DNA from: Glandiceps talaboti
Taxonomy: Eukaryota > Hemichordata > Enteropneusta > Spengelidae
Assembly: GCF_964340395.1 (NCBI RefSeq)
Contig: NC_135554.1
Location: forward strand, 4,408,975-4,472,974
Length of the DNA stretch: 64,000 nt
Direction of reading: 5' to 3'
The notes under the pieces are model-generated. The model saw only the letters and a program-made list of their open reading frames with translations, was not told where the DNA came from and searched no databases. This document shows positions 22,965-36,300 of this stretch, piece by piece; positions within the stretch are counted from its first letter, which is position 1; the number at the start of each line of letters is the position of its first letter. Position numbers and translations under genes: made by a program.

Positions 22965-25900
22965 CTGGAATATATAATATTTCTTTCATTCAGTTATAAA
23001 GCAAATGTGTAGATGTTAGTATAATCAGTATCTACATGACATAAACAATGCATCACTTCTAAGGACAACATATACAAACAACTACGACTTCTATTGGAAG
23101 ACATTTAACTGCATGCCAAATTTAAAGTTCACTTTAGGATAGGACAATGACTCTGGTTCCTGCATTCTAGCACACCTTTAAACGGCACACCAGCCACGTA
23201 ATAAATGTATTTTCTTAAACCTTTTGTTCTGGAGAGTTATTTCATGAGTCCATATCAGGTAAAGGTCACTTGATTACCAAGAAACGCCAAATTGAAACTC
23301 CGTTTCACTATTATTCTTCCCATAGTGGTCCACTGCTAGATTGTGACTTGTTAACAGACATACATGTGTATTAGATGAACACTGAATATTCATGACTTTA
23401 TGTATGAGTATTACGCACTTAGCAGTCATGATTATGTTTATATATCTAATCCATATTTATGTATGCTACGAACCATGATACATAGTGTACCATTGAAAGT
23501 AATATATATGATGATGGCTGATGTAGTATTACAATTTTCTTAAAAGATTTTTTAACTTTCTGCTTTTATGACGTATCGGTTGGATTTGCAAAACATAGTT
23601 TTGGTCGAAAGGAAAATACACTTCAAAAGTTAGTTGTTGCCCTTTTCTTTGCGGCAGTCTGTGAGGTAACACAATTTACATACCAAATTCGGTGATATCG
23701 TCAGATTCTTCAAATCCAGATCCTGGTTCTCCTGCTATAAAAGCAATAAAAATTTACTACATTATCAGGATAAATCTAAATACCCAGTAAACCCATATGA
23801 GATTAATATGAAAGTGCGTACTGTATACCCAATATCAGTAAAAGTGTCGGTTCGAGAACATGTGACATTAAACAATAATGTCGTTAGTAGCGATCTTTAC
23901 CATTCATGAACATATTATACACTGAAGAGAAAGTAGACTTTGAAAAACAAATTACCTTGATGAGAAGCAGAAAGGTTTCCGATTGTTAGTGATACCATGG
24001 TGATTTTACTGTCTGAACTATTTCCCAGTTCGAGTATTACAAAGCCTTTGTTAGTGATTGACAGATCAACAATTGGCATTGACTTTTGTTGTACGTCATC
24101 AGTGAGATTTATCCAGGATCCTTCTAATGTCTCCCTCACCATCAGATATCCATTACTGACACCAATAAAGGCACCATGCACTGTTGCCTCTACCTTTGAG
24201 CAATTGCCACCATTAGGTAGAGGTTCGCTCCATGGCATATATAAATAATGACGTACAATCAAATTCCTATCTGTGTCTAGTCCTACAAGTGTACCATTTT
24301 CTGTAACACTGATATCAATCACACAGCAGCTATTTGGTAAAGTGTCAGTCCAACCATTACCATCGAGTGCTGTTTTCCTAGATAGACTATAGTCATGTAA
24401 AACAGCGAGGAGGGAACCATCAGGTAGAACTTCGATATCAATGATACAGCAAGTGTCTTTCAGGGGTCCTGTGTATTCATAGACACCACCTACTGGTCGG
24501 CCTGTGTACAGACTGTTATCATATCCCACTGCTAGCACATTAAGTGAATTCTTTGGACCGAAAAGATATTGACTTGCTAACACAGTGTCAGGTATCTGGT
24601 CAGTATTGATTCCTGTAAAAACGAGGTGATATCTTCAAATCCTACACATGTGAAATATCAGGGCTTAGAGAAACAGAGGAACGCATTTAAAGAATAAAAT
24701 CTATTTGTTATATTATTGTCAGGGACCAATATTTGAATATTTACTATTTTGGTAATTTGGCTTCCTTATATACTAAATTCACTTCTAAAATTGAGCTACC
24801 AATCTAAGTGTTATCATTGCTCTTATCGGTTGAATGACAAGAAAACTGGGCATTGACATGTGATCATTTGAGTGTAAATATAATCTCATTGTTTTACCAC
24901 AAAGAAGATTTAGAATTTAGGGTCTTAGTGTGTGATACGTTAGTAGTTTGCTGACGATATCATATTAAGTAAATTGTCATTGAAGGATTCTGAATCATTT
25001 ACTTTCATTCAATCAGATAGAAAATATATGACGTCATTGTTTACTAACAGAAATGTAAGTGTAACCTTGTATGTGGAGTCTAGTTAGCCAAACATTCACT
25101 ACAATATTAGGTGCCACTGGTGTAGTCACAACGGATGACATTATCAATGCAGCGACGTCATTGACAATAAATATATTGAACAGATTATTTTATAACACCG
25201 TGACAGTCTTTATATGTCAGCGAGATTTTCTTCTATCTTGACAAAAGTTTGTCAGTGGCGGGAGTTTCAAATTATTCTAACTCTGTCTACTATACTAGAG
25301 AGGACTAGTCAGTCTCCTATTATTAGTAGATACATTAATATGAATAGAATATTGAAACATTTTTATATCAAAAGTTAACTAACTCATTCAACAACATTAA
25401 AATACATGACATTTCAAAAAGGAGTTAGTAGACAGTATGTCGTTCGTAGCGATCTTCATCATTCATGAACATAACATTAACAAGAAAGTAGACTCTGAAA
25501 ACACATTACCTTCAGAAGCAGGAATGTTTCCGATTGTTAGTGATACCATGGTGCTTTTACTGTCTGAACTATTTCCCTGTTCGAGTATTACAAAGCCTTC
25601 GTTAGTGATTGACAGATCAACAATTGGCATTGACTTTTGTTGTACGTCATCCGTGAGATTTATCCAGGATCCTTCTATTGTCTCCCTCACCATCAGATAT
25701 CCATTATCGACACCAATAAAGGCACCATGCACTGTTGCCTCTACCTTTGAGCAATTGCCACCATTAGGTAGAGGTTCGCTCCATGGCATATATAAATCAT
25801 GACGTACAATCAAATTCCTATCTGTGTCCAGTCCTACAAGTGTACCATTTTCTGTAACACTGATGTCAATCACACAGCAGCTATTTGGTATAGTGTCAGT

Positions 25901-28900
25901 CCAATAATTACCATCGAGTGCTGTTTTCCTAGATAGACGATAGTCATGCAAAACAGCGAGGAGGGAACCATCAGGTAGCACCTCAATATCAATGATACAA
26001 CAAGTGTCTTTCAGGGGTCCTGTGTATTCATAGACACCACCTACTGGTCGGCCTGTGTACAGACTGTTATCATATCCCACTGCTAGCACATTAAGTGAAT
26101 TCCTTGGACCGAAAAGATATTGACTTGCTAACACAGTGTCAGGTATCTGGTCAGTATTGATTCCTGTAAAAACGATCGAGGTGATATCTTCACTTCATAC
26201 ACATATGAAATGTCAGGGCTTAGAAAAACATGGGAATATGTTTAAAGAATAAAATTCACTTCTTATATTATTATCATCACTATTTCGTCAATTTCGTATT
26301 CTTGTTTTAAAAAAATATAATATTAAACTCACTTCTAAAATTGAGCTACCAGACTAACAGTTTTATTATTTCTCTTACCGGTTGAATGAAAAGAAAACTG
26401 GGCATTGACATATTGCAATCAGTTAAGTATAAATTATAATCTCATTGTTTTATCACAGAAAAGATTGATTAATAAGAGCATATGGTCTTAGCGTGTGATA
26501 AGTTAGTAATTTGCTGACGATATCATTTTTTCTTCCGTAAGGAAGAGATGTATTTAGTGGGTGGAAGTCTGTGTGTGTGTGTGTGTGTGTGTGTGTCTGT
26601 CTGTCTGTCTGTCTGTCTGTGTCTGTCTGTGTCATCGTTTTCTCCATAATGGCTTGCTCAATTCAAACAAAATTTTGAAGACGTATTCATAGGGCAATGG
26701 CAATTAATGGTTTCAGTAATTAGGCTATATCTCAAGAATTATTATTAATGTAGCTTTTAGTTTTAATAAGTTATAGGCATATTTTCGGTAGGCCACTAAA
26801 AAGGAAAAAAATAGTTTCTCATCAGGAAATGTTGTCTAAAGTGGTGCGACGATGCGATTTTTTTTTTTTACATTCTCAACAAATGTTAGTCAATCTACTT
26901 ATCATTGCAGTTACTGTTCTTTTTATTTAGTACTTTACAGCAAGTGTGTATGTGGGGCAGATGTCATGGGCTAGTTCATGATTAGTTTTGCAGTTGTCTT
27001 CACTGTGGCAATTAATGTAGGGAGAGTTACTTTTGTGTTTTCCCATTCATCTGCAGACTGAATTGGCTGGACAACATGAAATAAAATTAACGTAGGAAGG
27101 GGGGTACTTAGGTGATGGGCGCTGACCAGAAACATTTTTTGGCCTTTAAAACTCTTTCTATGGTGAGTGCTATGCTACAACGTTCTATAAAGCTTCACAT
27201 TACATGTTGTTGTCGGACAGGAGAACACTAACAGCAATGGGCAAATAGCAATCAATGAGAAAAAAGAACTTATTGCATATGTTCTGTTGTATTCCAACAA
27301 TTGTCTGTAGGAACGACAGTCTCAAAACTTTGCCCTTACGGAAGGCATTCAGTTTAAATCTGGTAAGTTAATTATCACCGATGGCTTCATCATTTACTTT
27401 CATTCATTCATTCATTCATTCATTCATTCATTCATTCATTCATTCATTCATTCATTCATTCATTCAGATAGAATATACATGACATCATTGTTTACTAACA
27501 GAAATGTAAGAGTAACCTTGTATGTGGTGTCTAGTTAGCGAAATATTCACTACAACATTAGGTGCCACTGGTGTAGTCACAACGGATGACATTATCAATG
27601 CAGTGACGTCACTGACAATGAATATATTTGACAAATTATTTCATAAACCCATTAAAGTCAATATATGCCAACGGGAATTTCTTCTATCTTGACAAAAGTT
27701 TGTCAGTGGCGGGCATTTCAAATATCTCGAACTGTGTCTACTATACTAGAGAGGACTAGTCAGTCTCCTATTGTTGTAGATACATTAATATGAATTTGGT
27801 CATTTTATCACATTTGGCATGCCCAGGCTAACATACAACTCATGTCAAGGCACAGAATATTGAAACATATATCAAAAGTTAACTAACTCATTCGACAACA
27901 TTAATATACATGACATTCCAAAAAGGACTTGTTGACACTGTACCTCATAAGTTAACTTAAATCGTTTGATGTAAACCAAATCGTTCTTAAATTATTTTGT
28001 ATAGGTCTCACCTTTTAAGATATTTTGGAACAGCAGTTTGACAGTTAAGAATGTAAGTAAGCTTTCCCGTATTGCCCAGTCAGATCTCAAAGTGTTTCAA
28101 GGTCAACGACATCAGACCAGCAATACGAAGAAATACAGTATTACAGTTATTAGTGAATGACCAGATACATCAATTATTTCCCAATTTCAAATATTGCATC
28201 ATAGAAATAGAAACATTGTCTATATTTCACATGATAGTGTGCCATTGGGTATTATCTTTAATAAATCAATGGCAACAGGCACTTTCCCGGGTTATTTATA
28301 TATAAAATAGCGAATGTTAGTCCAGTATTTAAATCGGGGAACAGAAATGACGTGACTAATTATCGACCTGTTTCGCTCCTACCACTTTTTAGTAAGATTT
28401 TTGAAGGTCTAGTTTATAAAGTTATCTACAATCATGTGAAGTGCTGTATCAATCAATCACAACACGGTTTTCTCCCTAGTAAATCAACGGCAACAAATCT
28501 CATACCATACACCAGTTCAATTATTGATGTGTTCGAGTCTGGTGGTCAAGTTGACAGTGTATATACAGATTTCTCGAAAGCATTTGATTCTGTAAATCAT
28601 GATCTACTTGCGCATAAAATGCAATTTTATGGTTTACATGGTTCCCTACTTACATGGATTCGATCATACTTAGATGATAAAAAAACAGAGAGTTGTTCTT
28701 GGGGGCAATGAATCATATGACATACATGTTCCATCTGGCGTGCCCCAAGGGTCACTTCTTGGCCCTCTTTTGTTTATTATGTATATCAATGACCTACCAA
28801 CAGTCATCAAACATTCAACTATGTATTTATATGCAGATGACTCAAAAATTTGTAGGTCAATACAGTCTGATTACGATTGTAGACTTCTTCAATCTGATGC

Positions 28901-30306
28901 TAGTCTCGTTGCTAAATGGTGTAGATCATGGAAGCCCAATCTTAACATCGATAAATGTAATATTATAACTTTTTCAAGGAAAACTAAGTCTAGGGTGATT
29001 GATTATACATATAAACTTGATAAACAGCCAATCAAGAGAGTACAAGTAGTCAAAGATATAGGAGTATACCTAACTCATAACCTTAGTTTTTCTCAGCATA
29101 TTAATCATATTATTAAAAGGTCATTTCAAATGCTTGGATTTATAAGGCGTATTTGCTCGAATTTCGACAACGTGCAAACCTTGAGAACTTTGTATATAAC
29201 ATATGTCAGAAGCAATTTAGAATACTGCTCAGTAGTCTGGTCCCCTCATCAGAACTACCTCAGTCAGAAAATTGAAAGGGTCCAAAAGAAATTCATTAAA
29301 GATATGTGCGTTAAGCAGGGTTATGTGTATGAGTCAGATCGATACTCAGAATTATGCGGCGTTTTTAATTTGCCTCCATTATCTCTTAGACGTAAATTTC
29401 TTGACCTGTGTTTTGCCCAGATATTCTTGATAAGTTTAATTTTTATGTTCCTCCAAGGTGTTTTAGATTTAGGGAAATTTTTAGGCTTCCCAACCACCGT
29501 ATGGATCTGTCCAAACATGCATTTGTATCGCGCTCTATGAGGCTTTTAAATAGTCTGTATCCTTATGGCATTGACCTTTTTACGTCGTTTGCTGATTTTA
29601 AAAATGAATTGAAAGAGTTAATATATACAGACGGGTAATTTTACTTAATTTTGTATTTCTTTATGTTTATTGTATTTTCCCCATTGTGTAAAGGTAATGT
29701 GTAATTGTTATTGTGATTTATGGTACACGTTTTGTTCAATCATTTATTGTATTTTATCAAGGTCGTCCTGTTATTGGGCTAAGCCTGTTGGATGATGAAT
29801 GAATAAAATAAAAAATAAAAAAAATAAAAATGATATCTACTACTACCAAGACTGCTGCATGTTTGATACTTGCTACACACCAGCTATTTGGTTAATCGGC
29901 GTCTACTCGTGGCCTCACAGACAGACAACAAGTGTTAACAACCATCACCTCGTAATTGTCATGACATACCTTTGATGCACAAGTTCAACTATCGTGATCA
30001 ACTAACATGTTACTAAGTAAACGTGCATGTTCCAGAGCTTACTCATCTGTTCGCGTACAATACAATGCAATGAGAATGCTGATCTGATTTGCATATTTAC
30101 ATAGTTATTTGATGGGTATAAAATGATGATAGTAAAAGACAACGTTTACTACTCGGCCAACAAATGTGCGTCAGAACATTAGCGAAGTACAGGAGACATG
30201 CAATTGGTTAGCGACAATTTGAATCGAATACAGCTGCCGTGTGAATTTCAGTGTGGTTTCAATAACAGAGTTTATAGAGTCTCAATTCAACAGCAGTTAA
30301 ATACAA

Positions 30307-30345
<39 letters not shown>

Positions 30346-33300
30346 ATACAAAGGTAAGTAGGTATAATGGTTGGAGTTAACTGTAATGATTTGATGAAAC
30401 TCGCCTTTTGAACGAACTCAGTATGTGACTGGTATTATAGGTTATTTTTGCCGTTATCAATATCTGTGACAAATTGAAGAAAAGTGCTCAAGTTTTTTTT
30501 CTTCATAGTTTGTTTATGTTGTTTTTAATATCCATTGCCTCTTTTCGCTCTGTATTCTACATCTTACCTTCAATTTCAGTTCTTCCCGACCCAGCACCTG
30601 AACTAGCACCATTACCTGATTTAAATAGATAAGAAGGATTTTTTGTATTATCATGTTTGCTGAAAGTAGCCAGGGAAAGCAGAAAAAATATCATCAAAAA
30701 TATCAGTCAACATGGCAAATATGAGCCAGCCAATGAGGGCAAAATTCGACTGACAGACTCAAGCCTGGCACCCCCCCCCCCGATACTTTTTTAAATCTCG
30801 TTTTCCGTTTAATATTTATTTAGAACTTTGTAAAGGAAAAATGTCCATATTTTGTATGATCCCTTTAAAATATATATTTCTATTTATAAGCTCAAATGGA
30901 TACAATTTATTGAAAATACGACTAAAATGCACCATTCCTCTAAATTGTCTTTCACTCCTGTGTATTATTATATATTATATTATAGCATTACAAATTCCAG
31001 TGAATTTTGTGATGTCATCGCTGTACATTATTACTTATAATAATGTACTCCGTTATTGGGCATCGCGGCCCCGGAACGAGCATAACAATACAAGCTTATG
31101 TCCGTAAGGCAATAAAGGTGTGGGTATTTAAGAACAGGGAAATTATGGGGTAAACACCATAAGAATTTTTTTTAAAAGATTGTCATTTCCACTGTTTAAA
31201 AATACAACACATTCATGAAACAAATTTGTGTTCACAGCAGTTCATTGAAGTGTATATGTGTACGTACGTGTGTCGCTATGATTAGTATTCAGCTTCCGGG
31301 CCGAACATGGCAGACGATGTTCAGCGCTGTGTATATTATACGTTGTTTTGCGTTTCTCGGTCTACAAATTTACTGGAATTGGCAAAACTATAAAATAATA
31401 ACAATAATGTATGCCCTCCTAGTCCATAATGGACTCAAGCAAACTTTGCACTCCATAATGGGCTCGGCTGTCGCCTCGCCCATTATGTCGTTCGAAGTTT
31501 GCTTTCGTCCATTATGGGCTGGGAGGGCGTACATTATTGTTTAAATATTATATAATTATAATAATAATAAAGCAGATTAATACCTGTTCTCCAAAGAGCT
31601 CCAGGTACAGACACAAAACTACAAACACCAGATTTAAACTGAATGCCTCCTTTAAGGGCAAAACCATAGATGTTTGGTCCTACACTCATAGTTGTAATGC
31701 ACAATTCTGAGCTATAGCTATTATACATGATGTACACTTTAATTGGAAAATTAATTATATGAAACTATATGAAATTTGAAGCTTGTATACTGTACATATT
31801 GCCTTAATTATAGAAAAGTCATTCGTTATACAAATTAACTATTAACTTTAGAAGCTATATCAACAAGCTTTAAAGGACACATGAACATCTTTTAATACCA
31901 CCAATCTGAAATCTAAAGCTTGCATTCTAAAGATATTGCCTAATTATCAAAAATCATTATATATACAAATTACACATCAGAATTAAAAACTATGTAAATA
32001 ACTACATTTCTGCTACTGTTACCGACTTGTCTTTGGTGTTGATAGCTATTGACTAATGAATTCAAGTTGTAACTTCAGACGCACACAGTCAATCTCAGAG
32101 GTACCAGAATCTCAGGATACGCATTCAGTGGATAAACTCACAAGCACACAAAATATTACTTTTGGTGAAGAAGGTGTATGCTTAAACCAACAATACGAGA
32201 GCTTTGGATTCGTTTTCCTTCATTTACAGCAGTTCAGACTAGATAGAAACAATTAGTTCCCCGTAGTATTCCTACTACGACGCAGATCAGTCACCGTAAT
32301 CCAGAGGTATTCAAATTCAAAGTTTCATTCCGTATTACAAATATGGTTAGTAAATAACATGTTTACAGTAAACTTCAATTCTTGTCCATATATAGGAAGT
32401 GTTTATGAACTACAGTTAATTTAATTCACAGATAAACTATTTTGAAAATACCCTTTTCTACTATAGCTGAATTCATTAAAAGTTGTGATTTATCACTTGT
32501 AGTGACACTTGCAACATTCACTTAATTACAAGTAATAACATGGCCTATCTCGTATTACTATCTCATTAATCAATTAGACCTCACACGGTCGGGTAACCTA
32601 GATACAATTACTGTGTTTATAATAATACAATTATATACTTTGTAACACTACCTGTACTATATATTTTAGACTAATTGTTTTGATGTCTATACCAATCAGA
32701 TCTCTTGATTTATACCATCAATATACATTATTGTACTAATATGATCAAATATATTCTGTACTATTGTGCATCGTGCATGGTGTTTGTTTGTTTGTTTGTT
32801 TGTTTGTTTGTTTGTTTGACAATGTTTTTGATTTCTCCCACAGGGAATTCTTAAACCAATATAACATTCACCACTCTCAAAATACCATGGTATGTATATT
32901 AGTCCGCGCATAAAACTGCAATAATGGTGTAATTCATAACAAGAGGATGTTTTCTTAGTTTTCTTACCTAGTTCAGCCAAAGTCATCCTCAGAACTAACA
33001 TGTCCGGTGCAGCGTCATGTAATGCAGTCCCCGCACGTGTAATAATTATGCTTCCTTCCGGTAGTACTGTGAAATCTTGTACTTCCTTATCACTACTATC
33101 CCGATCTGACCAAATCCACTCCTTGAAAAGTTCTTGTCCTTTTAAAGAAACTATTGCCCTACGTGATTCCATTAGAGCAAGCAGAGTAACACCGTCAACA
33201 TACCTTGCAATTGTGACAATGCCAGCACTATTTGGTATTGGACCTTGCCAAGGTGAACTAATGCTACTTCTCACAAATAGCACATTTTCGCTACTTACAC

Positions 33301-36300
33301 CAAATACATTACCTTCCGTCGTGGTTTCTATTGCATTCATGCAGCACGAATTGTCTATTGGGGCTGACCACCTGAGATCATTTACAGAGCTTGTTCTTAG
33401 TTTATGATCTACATCAAGTCCCAACAGATTACCATCGTTCATCACTGTCAGATCTATGATAAGATTTGTATCACCAAGTGGACCTTCTATAGTGTACTGT
33501 AAAGCTGATACATATCCAATGTAAACGTTGTTATCGTCACATACATAAAACCGTCCATGTGTTTCTACGTGTAAAAGGAAAAGATGTCCACGTAGTACTT
33601 AATCAGAAGTCGAGTAGAACCTCAACATGATCTCAGAACTTACCCAATATAGAAAGATTATTATAGTTAATTATTCCAAACATTTAAAACTACGATAAGA
33701 TATATGTGAATTGTATTACAACTGATAACATAGTTAACGAGATGCGAACTGAATTCCTTTTGTCAGGGTGAAAATACAAGCTTTTTATTTGTTCATAAAC
33801 TCATTGATGGAATTAAATATTCTGGATGTTATAACTATGCAATTGACTCATTTAAACTTAAAGCTATATCAACCATTTTTATAGGAAAGGTGTGCTTTGT
33901 TATCATCAATGCGTGTTTACCAAACAAAGCTTGCATTCGTACGATATTGCAAAAAAATTTAATTATGCAAATAACTAATTGACACTAAGGGCCACATCTG
34001 CAAACCTTACTAGACACACATGCTTGTTAAATATAGTCTAATATACTGGGGTGGGGGGAACTGGGTGGCTACGAAAATTCTTGGGTCCTTGCCGGAGGGA
34101 TGGGCATGAATATTGAGAGTTTGAAACGGGAGGGCTGTGAAAAAAATGGCAAAAATATTTTCTTAGCAGCCTTCATCGCCTCCCCTATACACACACCTTA
34201 AATTCTGCTCACTCGGGCACTAGTAGACGTTGTGTTTCATATTATCCCTAGCCCTGTGTTATTATGTAGCAACTATTTCCCACTTCTTTCATTCTCGGGA
34301 AGCATTTGCTGCATAACAGCCTTCGGAGTAATATAAATCCGCCAGTGCTCTCACAATCGGACAATAAGAATAACATCTGTCATAACCACCTTCAACAGCA
34401 ACTACGTGAAATGAGGCAGCAGCTGCATACTGCATATATGGTATTAAAACAAAGTATACACATAAAGGTCCACCATAAAGATACTCATAGTATTGTGCTT
34501 CTGATATACATTTATACAAACATTGCTACTACTGATACGTGATGATCATAGTAGGTAAAAAAATAATGTTGTTTAATTTTCAAATGTATGATGTCAGAGG
34601 TGTTGCACACAGAGTTAATCACACGATCTACATCAAGTAAATTACAAACTTATCATCGTTTCTCATCAGTATTGCTTCATGTTTTTTTGTCTAAATAATT
34701 GTCTTGCCATTGAATATGGTCTCAAATACTATGTGGAGCAAGGTACATTATTACATTATTATTATCATTATTATTACAAGTAAAGGGGTTTAAATATTAT
34801 ATGATAATAAAACATTGTGTGTGCTGGCTCATATTTGCGATGCTGGCTGATGTTTGAGGGCGCCCTTTCAGAACTTCAGCTGTATATACTGCATTCAATT
34901 TGTGAGAGTCTAAACTATAATAAAAGTAATTTCAAAATTACATGTCAGGAGAACAAAAAAGTCAAGGGGTTTAATATTATATAATAATGACAATAAAAAA
35001 ATATTAGGATGAAGTTTATATGTCCCTGGTCGAACCTCGTAGCATATGAATTCAGAGCCATGTATACATGTAAACACACCCTGCCTCGTGTTGTCGACCT
35101 ACAGCACACTACATTCTAAATATACAATGTCACTGAAATGTATAGTCATATAAACAACAGGCTAGTGAGTTGGTTGCTTTCATTGTCTATCTCGCTTGTG
35201 TATATGATGTGTGTACCGCACACTGTGTACCGCTGCATACACACATAAGTGATTACATAAGTGCAGTGCATGTGACATGCATGATTTGCGTGATAGATAT
35301 TGCTACATTGTATTACATTCTAGTGATGTCAGTCGACTTGCGAGTGCACTGCATTGGTCAGCAAGCCTCACGCCTTCACGACTGAGAATTTCTGGATAAT
35401 AATATCGATATTCCTGTAACAATCGATGATACTGTGATCCCCAACTATATTCAGTGTCCTTATTGTTTGAATTTGGCAAGTGTCACTTGGACCCGGAAAT
35501 ACGTACGTACACATATATGTACATCTTGTTGTCAGTTGAGTTGGAGAATTCAAAACCAGACGATATTTTGTTGGATAAAATCCAAGTACAAACAATAATA
35601 TACAGTATGGAGTCAGGTCAACTTGTACTCAAATGTATGTGTACACTTTAATACTTTGAAGATTTTGTGATAAAAGACTGAACCTAGCTGCATAGATGGA
35701 ATTCTCAAGGACTGCTGGTATTTTAGGTATTTACAATTTATTCAGGCGATTTTAGAGTTTTAGAATTCCATAAGTTTGATACAGATAAATTCAAAAATCA
35801 TGAAACCTTGTTACAACAGATATCATCAACTAGTACATGCCAACAGCAATGACGTTTTTTCCTAAATTTTAATTTCTAAAAGTGTTTTATGTCTATTTTT
35901 TCAAAAATCCACATAATATGGTTATTTTGGTTACCATGGCAACCAAGGTTCATTAAATGACCACCTTTTTTGAACTCAGCATGACAAACTACCCTTTGTA
36001 GTGTGGTCAATGTACAAATAAAAAGATATTTATCAGATTTATAATGTTATTTGTGAGATGTATGTGTATATAATGAAAACATAATTTTCACGTCTACCAT
36101 GCATTTCCATGCTATCCAATTTTATACAATTTATGTTACACCAGGTAGCACTAACTCATATATGCCAAAAGTAAGGAAATTTTTTCACTAAATTTGATTT
36201 TTTTTTCAATGTTTATGTCAAATTTTAGAAAAATGATTAATATATTATGGTGTTTTAGTTACCATGGCAACATATGTTCATAAAATGACCCCCTTTCTTG

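Larger units (their letters stand above)
16434..27400. repeat. Segmental duplication, copy A
   Basis: From TGCATTGAGATTACAAAATG at 16434 the sequence matches copy B from 53347 with only scattered substitutions and indels. It covers the 3' part of the Mutator-like ORF, about 4.7 kb of noncoding DNA, the receptor TM exon, one linker exon and two propeller exons. The match continues past 26500 and, after an 835-bp insertion in copy A, resumes at about 27363 to the end of the window in copy B. The true right edge of the duplication is not visible. Confidence 0.9.

Noticed and set aside
27391-27468. CRISPR-like array from regularly repeated CATT
   Set aside because: A plain tetranucleotide microsatellite without spacers, in an animal genome.
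31584-31737. Possible receptor exon on the minus strand (VGPNIYGFALKGG, VSVPGALWRTG, donor GTATTA)
   Set aside because: The sequence TTTGCCCTTA..GGCATTCAGTTTAAATCTGG recurs on the plus strand at about 27330-27365 inside an insertion, so it belongs to a dispersed repeat; the acceptor side is also poor.
33000-33407. 135-codon plus-strand ORF opposite module D2
   Set aside because: Shadow of the minus-strand propeller exon; no motif of its own. The same applies to plus-strand ORFs opposite the other propeller modules.
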